A DNA stretch of 56,103 bases from the NCBI GenBank assembly GCA_013334925.1, contig JAAXWP010000005.1, positions 1 to 56,103 on the forward strand, given 5' to 3'. Under the pieces are notes generated by a model, which saw only the letters and a program-made list of their open reading frames with translations, ran no database searches and was not told the origin of the DNA. Positions within the stretch are counted from its first letter, which is position 1, and each line of letters opens with the position of its first letter. Position numbers and translations under genes: made by a program. This DNA comes from Chlorobiaceae bacterium (GTDB taxonomy: Bacteria > Bacteroidota > Chlorobiia > Chlorobiales > Chlorobiaceae). Positions 46,033-55,976 of this stretch are shown here, in pieces.

Positions 46033-47283
46033 ATGAACGTTTATGGCGCCCTTATCCTCCTGACGCTGCTGGTGGCCTTTCTGGTCAGGCTTGTTGCGGA
46101 TATCCTGAATCTCAGGGCAGCCTCGCCCGACATCCCGGAGCAGTTCCGGGGTGTTTACGAAGGCGATGCCTACCGCCGCTCGCAGGAGTATCTCAGGGCC
46201 AACACCCTTTTTTCGATCACGGACGGGGCCTTCGATCTCTTCCTGTTGCTCGTTTTCTGGTTCACCGGTGGTTTCAACCTGCTCGACAGGTTCGTACGTG
46301 GTTTCGGCTTTGATACGGTCGTCACCGGAGTGCTCTTCACCGGGGCGCTGCTGTTGCTCCAGTCGCTTGTGGGCCTGCCGTTCAGGATCTACAATACTTT
46401 CGTGCTCGAAGAGCGCTTCGGCTTCAACAAAACCACGCCGCAGGTATTTGTGGCCGATCTGCTGAAAACCTTCGTCCTGGGCATTCTGCTTGGCGGGCCG
46501 CTCCTGGCGCTTATCATCTGGTTTTTCGAACATGGAGGATCGCTCGCCTGGTTCTGGGCATGGGCAGGTGTCACGCTGTTCAGCCTGCTGCTGCAGTATG
46601 TGGCGCCGACGCTGATCATGCCGATCTTCAACAAGTTCACACCGCTCGGGGAGGGTTCGCTCAGGAAAGCGATCATGGACTATGCGGCGAGCGTCCACTT
46701 TCCTCTTGCCGGCATCTATGTCATCGATGGCTCGAAACGCTCATCGAAAGCGAACGCATTTTTCACCGGTTTTGGCAGGAACAAGCGTATAGCCCTCTTC
46801 GATACCCTTATCGCCAATCATACCCAGGATGAGCTGGTAGCCGTGCTCGCACACGAGATAGGGCACTATCGCAAGAAGCACATCCTCATCTCGATGGTGC
46901 TCAGCACACTCAACATGGGAGCGGTATTTTTCCTGCTCTCCCTGTTCATGAACAACCGGCTGCTGTTCGACGCTTTTTACATGCAGGAGACCTCTGTATA
47001 CGCCAGTCTTCTGTTTTTCATGCTGCTCTACACTCCGGTCGAGTTTATTCTTTCCATGCTTCTGCAGATGCTCTCAAGGCATCATGAGTTTCAGGCAGAC
47101 CATTTCGCCGTTTCCACCTATTCCGGAGGCATGGCACTTGCCGACGCGCTGAAGAAACTTTCACGCGCGAACCTGTCGAACCTCACTCCGCATCCCTTCT
47201 TCGTATTTCTGAACTATTCGCACCCACCCGTGCTACAGCGCATTCTTCGAATCGAGGCCGGTGCTGCGAAGCATTCCTTATAA
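46033..47283 (+). CDS. M48-family (CAAX protease-like) membrane metallopeptidase
   Basis: 416 residues. Zinc motif HEIGHYRKKH (about residue 275), EFQADHFAV for the third ligand, and the Ste24-type extension GRNKRIALFDTLI. Six or more membrane helices. N-terminal portion matches the CAAX prenyl protease 1 N-terminal domain. Likely membrane protein quality control; prenyl-CAAX processing is not expected in bacteria. Confidence 0.92.
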   Translation: MNVYGALILLTLLVAFLVRLVADILNLRAASPDIPEQFRGVYEGDAYRRSQEYLRANTLFSITDGAFDLFLLLVFWFTGGFNLLDRFVRGFGFDTVVTGVLFTGALLLLQSLVGLPFRIYNTFVLEERFGFNKTTPQVFVADLLKTFVLGILLGGPLLALIIWFFEHGGSLAWFWAWAGVTLFSLLLQYVAPTLIMPIFNKFTPLGEGSLRKAIMDYAASVHFPLAGIYVIDGSKRSSKANAFFTGFGRNKRIALFDTLIANHTQDELVAVLAHEIGHYRKKHILISMVLSTLNMGAVFFLLSLFMNNRLLFDAFYMQETSVYASLLFFMLLYTPVEFILSMLLQMLSRHHEFQADHFAVSTYSGGMALADALKKLSRANLSNLTPHPFFVFLNYSHPPVLQRILRIEAGAAKHSL

Positions 47284-47308
47284 CCGTCATTGTACAAGAG
47301 GTATACCG

Positions 47309-48352
47309 ATGACTGAACCCAGATATTTCATGCCGCCCGAATGGGCGAAACACAGCTCGACCTGGCTTTCGTGGCCGCACAAGCTCGAATCGTGGCCAGG
47401 GAAATTCGAACCGGTGCCGGCAGTATTTGCCGAGCTTGCCTGGCAGCTCAGCCGCTCCGAAGCGGTAAACATCAATGTGCTCGATGAAGCCATGGAGATG
47501 CAGGCCCGGGAGCTTCTCAGGGTTAAAGATCCTGAAGGGCGTTATACGAGCCGTATCACCTACCATAGCATTCCCACCAATGACGCCTGGTGCCGCGATC
47601 ACGGACCGAACTATGTTTTCCGTGAACAGGACGGCAAAAGGGACAAAGTGATTCTCGACTGGGATTACAACGCCTGGGGAGGAAAGTACGAGCCATATGA
47701 CGATGACGATGCCGTTCCGGCAAGAGTAGCTGAAGCTCAGGGTCTGCCCCGAATCGTTCCCGGGATGGTTCTCGAGGGCGGCGCTATCGATGTGAATGGC
47801 GAAGGGTTGCTCCTGACGACCGAGGCCTGCCTGCTCAACCCGAACAGAAACCCCGGATTGAGCCGTCAGGAGATCGAGGAGCGCCTGGGGTACTACCTTG
47901 GCATACGAAAGGTGTTATGGCTCGGTGATGGCATCGTTGGCGATGATACCGATGGCCATGTCGATGACATGACCCGTTTTGTAGGGTCGTCAACGGTCGT
48001 CACCGTTGTCGAGGATGACCCGGAAGACGAGAATTACGAGATCCTTCAGGATAATCTGCGCAGGCTGGAGAGTTTCACCGATCTTGAAGGCCGTCCGCTT
48101 GAGATTGTCAGGCTGTCCATGCCCGAACCGGTATTTTATGACGGTGAACGGCTTCCCGCCAGCTATGCCAACTTCTACATTGCCAACACGGCGGTTCTTG
48201 TGCCGACCTATCGCTGTTCCCGTGACCAGCAGGCTATCGAAGTGCTCCAGAAGTGCTTCCCCGGCCGTGAAGTTGTCGGCATCGATTGCAGTGACCTCAT
48301 CTGGGGTCTCGGCGCCATCCACTGTGTTACCCACGAAGAACCCTCCCTTTGA
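47309..48352 (+). CDS. aguA: agmatine deiminase
   Basis: 347 residues from ATG 47309 (AAGAGG upstream). Peptidyl-arginine deiminase superfamily: MPPEWAKHSSTWLSWP, NDAWCRDHGPNYV, VLEGGAIDVNGEG, DDTDGHVDDMTRF, and the catalytic Cys end WGLGAIHCVTHEEP. Makes N-carbamoylputrescine from agmatine. With aguB gives a polyamine route; the arginine decarboxylase is not in the window. Confidence 0.95.
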   Translation: MTEPRYFMPPEWAKHSSTWLSWPHKLESWPGKFEPVPAVFAELAWQLSRSEAVNINVLDEAMEMQARELLRVKDPEGRYTSRITYHSIPTNDAWCRDHGPNYVFREQDGKRDKVILDWDYNAWGGKYEPYDDDDAVPARVAEAQGLPRIVPGMVLEGGAIDVNGEGLLLTTEACLLNPNRNPGLSRQEIEERLGYYLGIRKVLWLGDGIVGDDTDGHVDDMTRFVGSSTVVTVVEDDPEDENYEILQDNLRRLESFTDLEGRPLEIVRLSMPEPVFYDGERLPASYANFYIANTAVLVPTYRCSRDQQAIEVLQKCFPGREVVGIDCSDLIWGLGAIHCVTHEEPSL

Positions 48353-48358
48353 AGCCTG

Positions 48359-48386
48359 ATCAGGTGTCTCATTTGAGGCACCTGAT
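48359..48386 (+). terminator. hairpin after aguA
   Basis: ATCAGGTG...CACCTGAT outer stem with CTCA/TGAG inside (13 pairs including one wobble), 6 bases after the aguA stop. No T-run, so termination is a guess. The AGGTG/CACCT core recurs in the small RNA hairpins downstream. Confidence 0.55.
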
Positions 48387-48456
48387 TGTCTCATATTGCG
48401 AATACTGTCTCAAAAAGAAACAAATAATCTCATTGTGAGATGACTTTGGCGCTTGT

Positions 48457-48488
48457 GACAATTGTGTCGATGTTGTAATATTTGTCAT
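48457..48488 (+). promoter_or_regulatory. conserved block upstream of small RNA unit A
   Basis: Contains GTTGTAATATTTGTCAT (48472-48488) preceded by GACAATTG and TCGATG. A near copy stands upstream of unit C (48927-48960). It begins GACAA and ends TTGTCAT, an inverted pair, 66 bases from the sigma-54 -12 element: candidate activator site. Confidence 0.5.
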
Positions 48489-48540
48489 AAGTGCCCATTG
48501 GGGCGGCATATACAGGGATTCGCCATTTATTCTGCGTATT

Positions 48541-48556
48541 TGGCACGCATATTGCA
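48541..48556 (+). promoter_or_regulatory. sigma-54 promoter of small RNA unit A
   Basis: TGGCACGCATATTGCA, an exact TGGCAC-N5-TTGCA match with GG and GC 12 bases apart. No reading frame follows; the next feature is the conserved RNA unit. Confidence 0.85.
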
Positions 48557-48564
48557 ATAATATT

Positions 48565-48657
48565 GATGGTCTGCACAGGAATGCCGCACGCAAGTGAGGT
48601 AGAGTAGGTGAAATGGGGGACACCTGCTCATTAAAAAGCGGCCTCAAGCCGCTTTTT
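48565..48657 (+). ncRNA. candidate sigma-54-driven small RNA, unit A
   Basis: Predicted RNA of about 93 bases from GATGGT (11 bases beyond the -12 GC) to the end of the terminator. Parts: 5' segment GATGGTCTGCACAGGAAT, then AGTGAGG, hairpin AGGTG-AAATGGGGGA-CACCT (48606-48625), and terminator AAAAAGCGGC-CTCAA-GCCGCTTTTT (48633-48657). No frame with a ribosome binding site of useful length. Shares 5' end, loop and terminator with unit C. Confidence 0.75.
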
Positions 48658-48789
48658 CCTGCAGGCCAACAGTTGTGATGAGGTAATGTACAATATGGTA
48701 TAAGTGGTTACGGTTGTTACAGGACAAGCTCATATGCACATCGAAGAGCCCCGTTGAATATCGCGTAGAGCGATGAACAGACATTACGA

Positions 48790-48867
48790 GTGTCCTGCGC
48801 AAGCAGGGCTGGGCAGGTGAAATGGGGGACACCTGTTCGCAAAAAAAGCGGCTTTGCCGCTTTTTTT
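48790..48867 (+). ncRNA. candidate small RNA or repeat 3' module, unit B
   Basis: Hairpin CCTGC-GCAA-GCAGG (48794-48807), then CAGGTG-AAATGGGGGA-CACCTG (48814-48835), then AAAAAAAGCGGC-TTT-GCCGCTTTTTTT (48841-48867). Same loop and terminator as units A and C but no sigma-54 promoter is visible; the 5' end is not determined and may lie as far up as about 48700. Confidence 0.6.
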
Positions 48868-48926
48868 GTTTTATGCTTTTTTATCTGCAATCAGAATTTT
48901 AGCAGCACGCTATGCAGTCAGACGTC

Positions 48927-48960
48927 GACAATGCTCGATGCGTGTTGCAATATTTGTCAT
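48927..48960 (+). promoter_or_regulatory. conserved block upstream of small RNA unit C
   Basis: GACAATGC, TCGATG and GTTGCAATATTTGTCAT (48944-48960), matching the block before unit A. It lies 152 bases upstream of the unit C -12 element, further than in unit A, as enhancer sites may. Confidence 0.5.
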
Positions 48961-49098
48961 CTTTGTGTCTTTCTGAGATTTATATCCCGGTTTGAGACAG
49001 ATCTGAAGACCTCCTATAGCCCCTTTTTTTCTGTTCTGAACTTATTAAAGCCTTGATTTACAGTGCTTTTCGGTGATTATGCCGAAAAAAAGAGCTTT

Positions 49099-49114
49099 TG
49101 GCAAGCTTCTTGCC
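49099..49114 (+). promoter_or_regulatory. sigma-54 promoter of small RNA unit C
   Basis: TGGCAAGCTTCTTGCC, with GG and GC 12 bases apart; two changes from TGGCAC/TTGCA but all invariant bases kept. The site is also a palindrome (TGGCAAG/CTTGCCA). Confidence 0.78.
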
Positions 49115-49122
49115 ATACTATT

Positions 49123-49221
49123 GATGGTTTGCATAGAATTGTCTCGCGCCAGTGAGGCACGGTGGGTGAATGGGGGACACCTGCCAACAAAAAAAGCGGC
49201 TTTTGGCCGCTTTTTTTGTTG
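49123..49221 (+). ncRNA. candidate sigma-54-driven small RNA, unit C
   Basis: Predicted RNA of about 99 bases starting GATGGTTTGCATAGAATT, again 11 bases after the -12 GC, as in unit A. Then AGTGAGGCA, hairpin GGTG-AATGGGGGA-CACC (49165-49181), and terminator CAACAAAAAAAGCGGC with its complement (49185-49221). The terminator also serves the leftward mdh gene. Confidence 0.75.
49185..49221. terminator. bidirectional terminator between small RNA unit C and mdh
   Basis: Perfect 16-bp stem with A/T tails: 49185-49200 and 49206-49221, loop TTTTG. T-runs follow on both strands. It lies 20 bases beyond the mdh stop codon. Confidence 0.9.
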
Positions 49222-49241
49222 TATGACTTAATCTTATGCGA

Positions 49242-50584
<1,343 letters not shown>

Positions 50585-50620
50585 AGGACAAAAAAATTTG
50601 TGTTGTAAATCTCTGGATGT

Positions 50621-50911
50621 TTAGAGGGACAGCACTTCGACCTGGGTCATGTGCTGCCTGTGGCCATTCCTTTTCTGGAAGCGCTTGCGGCGGTTCTTCC
50701 TGAAAACGACCACTTTCTCGTCACGTACGTGATCGAGAACCTTGACCTTGACGGTCCCGGCCGGCTCCAGCGAAGACTGCTCTTCGGCAACATGCATAAG
50801 GGGCTTCACTTCAAAAACATCGCCTGCTGCGGCATCCTGCCTGGGTACGAACAGTTTGTCGCCCTGTTTTACCAGATACTGTTTGTCGGAAATCTCGATC
50901 AGCGCCTGCAT
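50621..50911 (-). CDS. rplU: 50S ribosomal protein L21
   Basis: 96 residues from ATG 50911 (MQALIEISDKQYLVKQGD); the ATG just upstream at 50914 would add one Met. Ends FRKNRRKRFQKRNGHRQHMTQVEVLSL, the RNA-binding signature of L21. First gene of the rplU-rpmA pair. Confidence 0.98.
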   Translation of the reverse strand: MQALIEISDKQYLVKQGDKLFVPRQDAAAGDVFEVKPLMHVAEEQSSLEPAGTVKVKVLDHVRDEKVVVFRKNRRKRFQKRNGHRQHMTQVEVLSL

Positions 50912-50998
50912 CATAGTCAATAGTTTAGTGATAAAGAACTCGAATATAACGGATCTTCCAAACTTTTCAAAAAAGAAGCGGATGCAAATATGAGACTT

Positions 50999-51490
50999 TT
51001 ACAACAGGAAAAAAGTCACGCCCAGCACCACGGCGAACATGGAGAACGAGATGCCGAAAAGCCGGTACCATGTCGAATATCTGGCGGCATCGCAGGGGTA
51101 GGTGATCGGCTGTATTTTTTTGACGATGAAGCCCATGGTGAGGGCGATCTGCAGAACAAGGAGGGCCAGTTTGACGATAACCCAGATGGTCCAGCCGTGG
51201 TAGAAATGCGCGAGCAGCAGGCCGGAGACCAGAACCGAAATCACGGCCACGTCGGCAACCTTCGTTTCGAGTCCGATGAATCGCATCAGCAGCGCCTTGT
51301 GTGTCTTTGCCGTCGCTTCGTCGCCGGTCATGCCGGGTTCGAGCGTTCTGAGCAGGAACAGCGAGGCGAATATGGTGCCGAACCATGCGGCGAAGCCGGT
51401 AATGTGCACCAGGCGCAGGATGGCGTGGAAGTTCATGTCACGTGGAGCGTTGAGCGGTTTGGAAATGTCACCGGAAAGATATTGACTCAT
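50999..51490 (-). CDS. four-helix membrane protein, CopD-like
   Basis: 163 residues from ATG 51490 (MSQYLSGDIS); 51436 (MNFHAILRLVHITG) is a shorter alternative. Membrane helices near residues 24-46, 72-93, 97-120 and 143-162. Histidines in RLVHITGFAAWFGTIF and LLLAHFYHG could ligate haem, as in CopD/DUF2269-type proteins. Role unknown. Lies alone between rplU and mutS. Confidence 0.68.
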   Translation of the reverse strand: MSQYLSGDISKPLNAPRDMNFHAILRLVHITGFAAWFGTIFASLFLLRTLEPGMTGDEATAKTHKALLMRFIGLETKVADVAVISVLVSGLLLAHFYHGWTIWVIVKLALLVLQIALTMGFIVKKIQPITYPCDAARYSTWYRLFGISFSMFAVVLGVTFFLL

Positions 51491-51676
51491 GTCCGTCTTG
51501 TCAATAGGTTGTCTCAGAAGAAGTATCTGAAGGTTGGAAAACATCCGGGAGGGATGAAACTGCCTCGGTTTTGCTGCTGATACAGCCTCCGGATCGTTTG
51601 TTTTTTTTACCGGCCTGATTTAGCTTGAGGGCACCTGAAACCCGGCACCTCCCAACCACAAACCGACCAAGAGGAT

Positions 51677-54316
51677 ATGGCCACTTCCGACGCCGAAGCA
51701 CGCAAAAAAGAGGCGACCCCGATGATGCGCCAGTATCTCGAAGTCAAGGATCGCTATCCCGACTTTCTCCTGCTGTTCCGCGTGGGTGACTTTTACGAGA
51801 CCTTTTACGATGACGCGATTTCGGTTTCCAGCGCGTTGAATATCGTGCTGACCAGGCGTTCCAACGGCAGTTCGGCAGAGGTTCCGATGGCCGGATTTCC
51901 GCACCATGCCAGCGAAGGCTATATCGCCAAACTCGTCAGGAAAGGGTTCAAGGTTGCCGTCTGCGACCAGGTCGAGGATCCGGCGGCCGCCAAGGGAATC
52001 GTCAGGCGTGAGATCACCGACATCGTTACCCCGGGTGTCACGTACAGCGACAAGATTCTCGATGACCGGCACAACAACTACCTCTGCGCCGTGGCCATCG
52101 AGAAACGTGGTCGTGAGCGCGTCGCCGGTGTCGCGTACGTCGATGTCACGACCGCTGAATTCCGGATGGCGGAGATCGCACTCGATGGGCTGAAAGATTT
52201 CCTCCAGTCGCTCCATCCTGCCGAGATTCTCATCTCCTCGAAGGAGCGGGAGCTGCGTGATTCCCTGAAAAAAAGCCTGCATGCCGAGGCGGTCTTCACC
52301 GAGCTGGAAGAGTGGATGTTTGCCGGGGAGCAGGCCTCGAGGGTGCTTGCCGGCCATTTCAGGACCCACTCCATGAAAGGTTTCGGCATTGAAGGTTACG
52401 AGGCTGGAAAGATAGCCGCAGGTGTGGTGCTTCAGTACCTCGAAGAGACCAGACAGGGGAGTCTGCAGTATCTGGTAAGGATCGGCCTGGTGGAAAGCTC
52501 GGAGAGCATGATGCTCGACATACAGACACGCCGGAATCTCGAAATCATCTCTTCGATGCAGGACGGTACGCTGAACGGCAGTCTGCTCGAGGTGATCGAC
52601 AGGACCAGGAATCCGATGGGGGCCAGATTGCTGCGGCGCTGGTTGCTTCATCCGCTGAAGCAGCTCGAAGCGATCACTCACCGGCACGATGCGGTCGAGG
52701 AGCTGGTCGATGACCAGCACCTGCGTGACGGCCTGCGCCAGCTCCTTGCGGGGGTGATCGACCTCGAACGGGCATTGTCGCGTATCGCGACCTTCCGGGC
52801 CATGCCTCGCGAGGTCAGGATGCTCGGCGGATCGCTCGACATGCTTCCGCAGATCAGGGCGCTGCTTGCCGATACGAGTTCATCCAGGCTCCGTCAGCTC
52901 ATGGCTGAACTCGAGGAGCTGCCCGAGCTGGCCGATTCAATCGGACGGGCACTTGATCCCGAGGCGACCGGCACGCTGCGTGACGGCGGCTATATCCGGG
53001 AGGGTTACCATGCCGAGCTCGACGAGCTTCGGGCCATCTCCTCCGGCGCGCGTGACCGTCTGCTCGAAATCCAGCAGGAGGAGCGCAAAAAGACTTCGAT
53101 CTCGACACTCAAGGTGCAGTACAACAAGGTGTTCGGCTACTACATCGAGGTAAGCCGTGCAAACAGTGACAAGGTTCCAGCCTACTATGAAAAGAAACAG
53201 ACGCTGGTCAACGCCGAGCGCTATACCATTCCCGACCTGAAGGAGTACGAGGAGAAGATTCTGACTGCCGAAGAGAAGAGCCTCCTGCTCGAACACCAGC
53301 TCTTTCACGACCTCTGCGCCAGCACCGCATCGTGTGCCGGGTCCATCCAGAAGAGCGCGGCCGCCCTCGCTGAACTGGACTGCCTGGCCTCGTTCGCCTG
53401 GTGCGCGGCCGAGTACCGTTACTGCCGTCCGGTGATGTCGCCGAGTGCTGAACTCTCCATCAGGGGCGGGCGCCATCCGGTGCTGGAGCGGATCATGAGC
53501 GTCGACGAACCTTATGTCTCGAATGACTGCGAAATCGGCCAGAGCCAGCAGCTCCTGATCATCACCGGTCCCAACATGGCCGGCAAAAGCTCGTTCCTGC
53601 GGCAGACCGGCCTCATCGTGCTGCTGGCCCAGGTTGGGAGTTTCGTGCCGGCAGACGAGGCGGAGATCGGACTGGTGGACCGGATCTTCACCAGGGTGGG
53701 GGCGTCGGACAATCTGGCCTCCGGAGAGAGCACCTTCCTGGTCGAGATGAACGAGGCCGCCAGCATCCTGAACAACGCGACGTCGCAGAGCCTTCTGCTG
53801 TTTGACGAGATCGGTCGCGGCACCAGTACTTTCGACGGCATGTCGATCGCCTGGTCGATGAGCGAATACATCCACGACCGTCTGCGTGCAAGGACCCTTT
53901 TCGCCACCCACTACCATGAGCTGGCCGAGCTTGAGGAGCGTCTCGAACGGGTAGTCAACTTCAATGCCACGGTCATCGAGACGGCTGACAAGGTCATCTT
54001 CCTGCGCAAGATCGTGCGGGGAGCATCCGACAACAGTTATGGCATCGAAGTGGCCAAGATGGCCGGCATGCCTCCCGAGGTGATCGCACGAGCCAGGGAG
54101 ATTCTCGCCGGAATGGAGAAACGCGAGATCGAAGTGCCCGGCACACGTCCGGTGACCCCGCAGATCCAGACCCGCCAGATATCGCTCTTCGAGGAGGAGG
54201 AGAGTGTGCTGAAGAAGGAGCTTTCGACGATTGACCTGAACAGCCTGACGCCGATTGACGCGCTGCTTGAACTGAAGCGACTCCAGGAGATCGCGCTCGG
54301 CAGAAACGCGCGTTGA
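51677..54316 (+). CDS. mutS: DNA mismatch repair protein MutS
   Basis: 879 residues. N-terminal mismatch-recognition motif [14 protein letters not shown] (the Phe-x-Glu wedge), clamp and lever domains, Walker A GPNMAGKS at about residue 632, [12 protein letters not shown] and [11 protein letters not shown], and a C-terminal helix-turn-helix tail. Start ATG has AAGAGG upstream. Recognises mispairs and recruits MutL. Followed 4 bases later by the radical SAM gene. Confidence 0.98.
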   Translation: MATSDAEARKKEATPMMRQYLEVKDRYPDFLLLFRVGDFYETFYDDAISVSSALNIVLTRRSNGSSAEVPMAGFPHHASEGYIAKLVRKGFKVAVCDQVEDPAAAKGIVRREITDIVTPGVTYSDKILDDRHNNYLCAVAIEKRGRERVAGVAYVDVTTAEFRMAEIALDGLKDFLQSLHPAEILISSKERELRDSLKKSLHAEAVFTELEEWMFAGEQASRVLAGHFRTHSMKGFGIEGYEAGKIAAGVVLQYLEETRQGSLQYLVRIGLVESSESMMLDIQTRRNLEIISSMQDGTLNGSLLEVIDRTRNPMGARLLRRWLLHPLKQLEAITHRHDAVEELVDDQHLRDGLRQLLAGVIDLERALSRIATFRAMPREVRMLGGSLDMLPQIRALLADTSSSRLRQLMAELEELPELADSIGRALDPEATGTLRDGGYIREGYHAELDELRAISSGARDRLLEIQQEERKKTSISTLKVQYNKVFGYYIEVSRANSDKVPAYYEKKQTLVNAERYTIPDLKEYEEKILTAEEKSLLLEHQLFHDLCASTASCAGSIQKSAAALAELDCLASFAWCAAEYRYCRPVMSPSAELSIRGGRHPVLERIMSVDEPYVSNDCEIGQSQQLLIITGPNMAGKSSFLRQTGLIVLLAQVGSFVPADEAEIGLVDRIFTRVGASDNLASGESTFLVEMNEAASILNNATSQSLLLFDEIGRGTSTFDGMSIAWSMSEYIHDRLRARTLFATHYHELAELEERLERVVNFNATVIETADKVIFLRKIVRGASDNSYGIEVAKMAGMPPEVIARAREILAGMEKREIEVPGTRPVTPQIQTRQISLFEEEESVLKKELSTIDLNSLTPIDALLELKRLQEIALGRNAR

Positions 54317-54320
54317 CCCC

Positions 54321-55757
54321 ATGAGCTCGATGGAAAAGAACAAATCGGTACTTCTGGTGTTCGTCCAGGCCTCGAGTGGTGTGGATGGTGCGGCTTCGCT
54401 CGATGCCGAAGCTTCAAAAGGGCTTTTTTCGCTGCTGAAGGACCGGGCTCTGTCCGGTGTGATCAAGCGGGCGCAGTTCGCCATCCCCCCGTTGTCGCTT
54501 ATGATCCTCGCTTCTGTCGATGTCCCCGGGGTAACCCAGGAGTTCTGCGACCTGCGCTTCGACCGGTTGCCGCTTGACCGGCACTGGGACCTCGTTGGCA
54601 TCGGTGTCCAGACCGGAGCGGCTCGGCCCGCGTTCGAACTTGCCGCCCGTTTTCGCCAGCGTGGCACCAAAGTGGTGCTCGGAGGCCCCTATGCCACGAT
54701 CTTTCCGGAGCGATGCCGCGAACACGCCGATGCGCTGGTTATCGGTGAGGCCGACGATATCTGGGAAAAACTGCTCGAAGATCTCCGCGACGGTCACCTG
54801 AAAGCTGAATACCGGCAGGGAGCGTTTCCTGACCTGTCGCTCGAGCGCCCGGTCAGCAAGTCGATGCTCGATATCGGCAGCTACTTCACCACCAACGTAG
54901 TCCAGACGACAAGGGGATGCCCGTTCAGCTGCGATTTCTGCAGCGTGCACGTCATGAATGGCCATCGGTTACGCCACCGGCCGGTCGACACCGTCGTCAG
55001 GGAGGTCGAGCGGTTCCTCGAACAGGATCGAAGGATCTTCTTTTTCCTCGATGACACGGTCAACGCCGACGAGGCTTATGCACAGGAGCTCTTCTCAAGG
55101 CTCATACCCCTGAAGATCCGGTGGGTCGGTCAGTCGACGACCGCGCTCGGCGAAAATCCCCGTCTGCTCGAGACCTTTGCCCGTTCGGGATGCGGTGCAC
55201 TGCTGGTCGGTATCGAAAGCCTCGCCGACGCAAGCAACCAGGCTCATCACAAGTTCCACAATCCGGCAGCACGCCAGGCCCGGTGCATCAGGGCGATCAG
55301 GGATGCTGGCATCTGTGTATACGGCAGTTTCATTTACGGACTCGATGGCGATACGGCTGCCATGGCCGGGACGATCGAAGAGTTCATCGAAGAGACGGAG
55401 ATTGACGTGCCGGGCATCAACCTGCTGCGTCCCATTCCAGGAACACCGGTCTTTGACCGGCTCGCCGACGAAGGACGGCTGCTGCATGGGCGCGACGACC
55501 ACGAAGCCTTCAGGTTTTCCTGGGCGCAGGAGATGCTCTACCTGCCGAAACAGATGAGCCTCGAAGAGTTCGTGCCCAGTTATACCGGCCTGACATCACG
55601 GGTGTTCACGATCGGAAACGCCGTGCGCAGGGCATTGCGGGCCCCCACGCTTCCATCAGCGGTGCTGATGTTCAATTCGCTTTACGTGCACATGTACGGG
55701 CTGTCGAGGCGGGATCTGAGGAAACAGATGGCGGGACTCAGGAAAGGAGTGAACTGA
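54321..55757 (+). CDS. B12-binding-domain radical SAM protein
   Basis: 478 residues. N-terminal Rossmann-like cobalamin-binding domain (about 60-165, GIGVQTGAARPAFELA, GGPYATIFPE), radical-SAM site CPFSCDFC at about 198-205, FFLDDTVNADEAY, and GIESLADASNQAHHKF; C-terminal DUF4070-like region. Similar proteins methylate unactivated carbons (for example BchQ/BchR in bacteriochlorophyll c tails) or build hopanoids; which one cannot be told here. Ends in the TGA that overlaps the ATGGAC repeat. Probably cotranscribed with mutS. Confidence 0.88.
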   Translation: MSSMEKNKSVLLVFVQASSGVDGAASLDAEASKGLFSLLKDRALSGVIKRAQFAIPPLSLMILASVDVPGVTQEFCDLRFDRLPLDRHWDLVGIGVQTGAARPAFELAARFRQRGTKVVLGGPYATIFPERCREHADALVIGEADDIWEKLLEDLRDGHLKAEYRQGAFPDLSLERPVSKSMLDIGSYFTTNVVQTTRGCPFSCDFCSVHVMNGHRLRHRPVDTVVREVERFLEQDRRIFFFLDDTVNADEAYAQELFSRLIPLKIRWVGQSTTALGENPRLLETFARSGCGALLVGIESLADASNQAHHKFHNPAARQARCIRAIRDAGICVYGSFIYGLDGDTAAMAGTIEEFIEETEIDVPGINLLRPIPGTPVFDRLADEGRLLHGRDDHEAFRFSWAQEMLYLPKQMSLEEFVPSYTGLTSRVFTIGNAVRRALRAPTLPSAVLMFNSLYVHMYGLSRRDLRKQMAGLRKGVN

Positions 55758-55877
55758 TGGACTTTATGGACAGGATGGACCTGATGGACTGCATGGACGA
55801 AGAATCTGAATTCCGCTCTTGTGCCAAGGTCCATTACGTCCATGACGTCCACACCGTCCATTCTTGCATTCGTCCAT
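55757..55877. repeat. ATGGAC 9-nt repeat hairpin, copy 3
   Basis: Five ATGGAC units at 55757, 55766, 55775, 55784, 55793 (9-base period), and inverted GTCCAT-type units at 55829, 55838, 55847, 55856 and 55872. It starts within the radical SAM stop codon. It could be read as MDFMDRMDLMDCMDEE, but this is a by-product. Confidence 0.88.
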
Positions 55878-55908
55878 TTTCTTGCTCATTTCCCCTCTTC
55901 AGCATGGC

Positions 55909-55938
55909 GTACATGAGGATTTCGAGCACCGACCAACG
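55909..55938. repeat. 30-base repeat shared with 5888-5917
   Basis: Exact 30-base match, reverse orientation, to the inside of the pyrB-proximal element. Beyond it the similarity continues weakly up to about 55975, so this is probably a truncated copy adjoining the ABC transporter 3' end. Confidence 0.8.
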
Positions 55939-55976
55939 AAGCCATCAAATCGCGCAACAGATCTGCTGGAGCACCA

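Noticed and set aside
48606-49181. CsrA/RsmA decoy RNAs based on GGA in hairpin loops
   Set aside because: Only one loop GGA per unit; decoys usually have several, and the conserved feature is a run of G rather than ANGGA.
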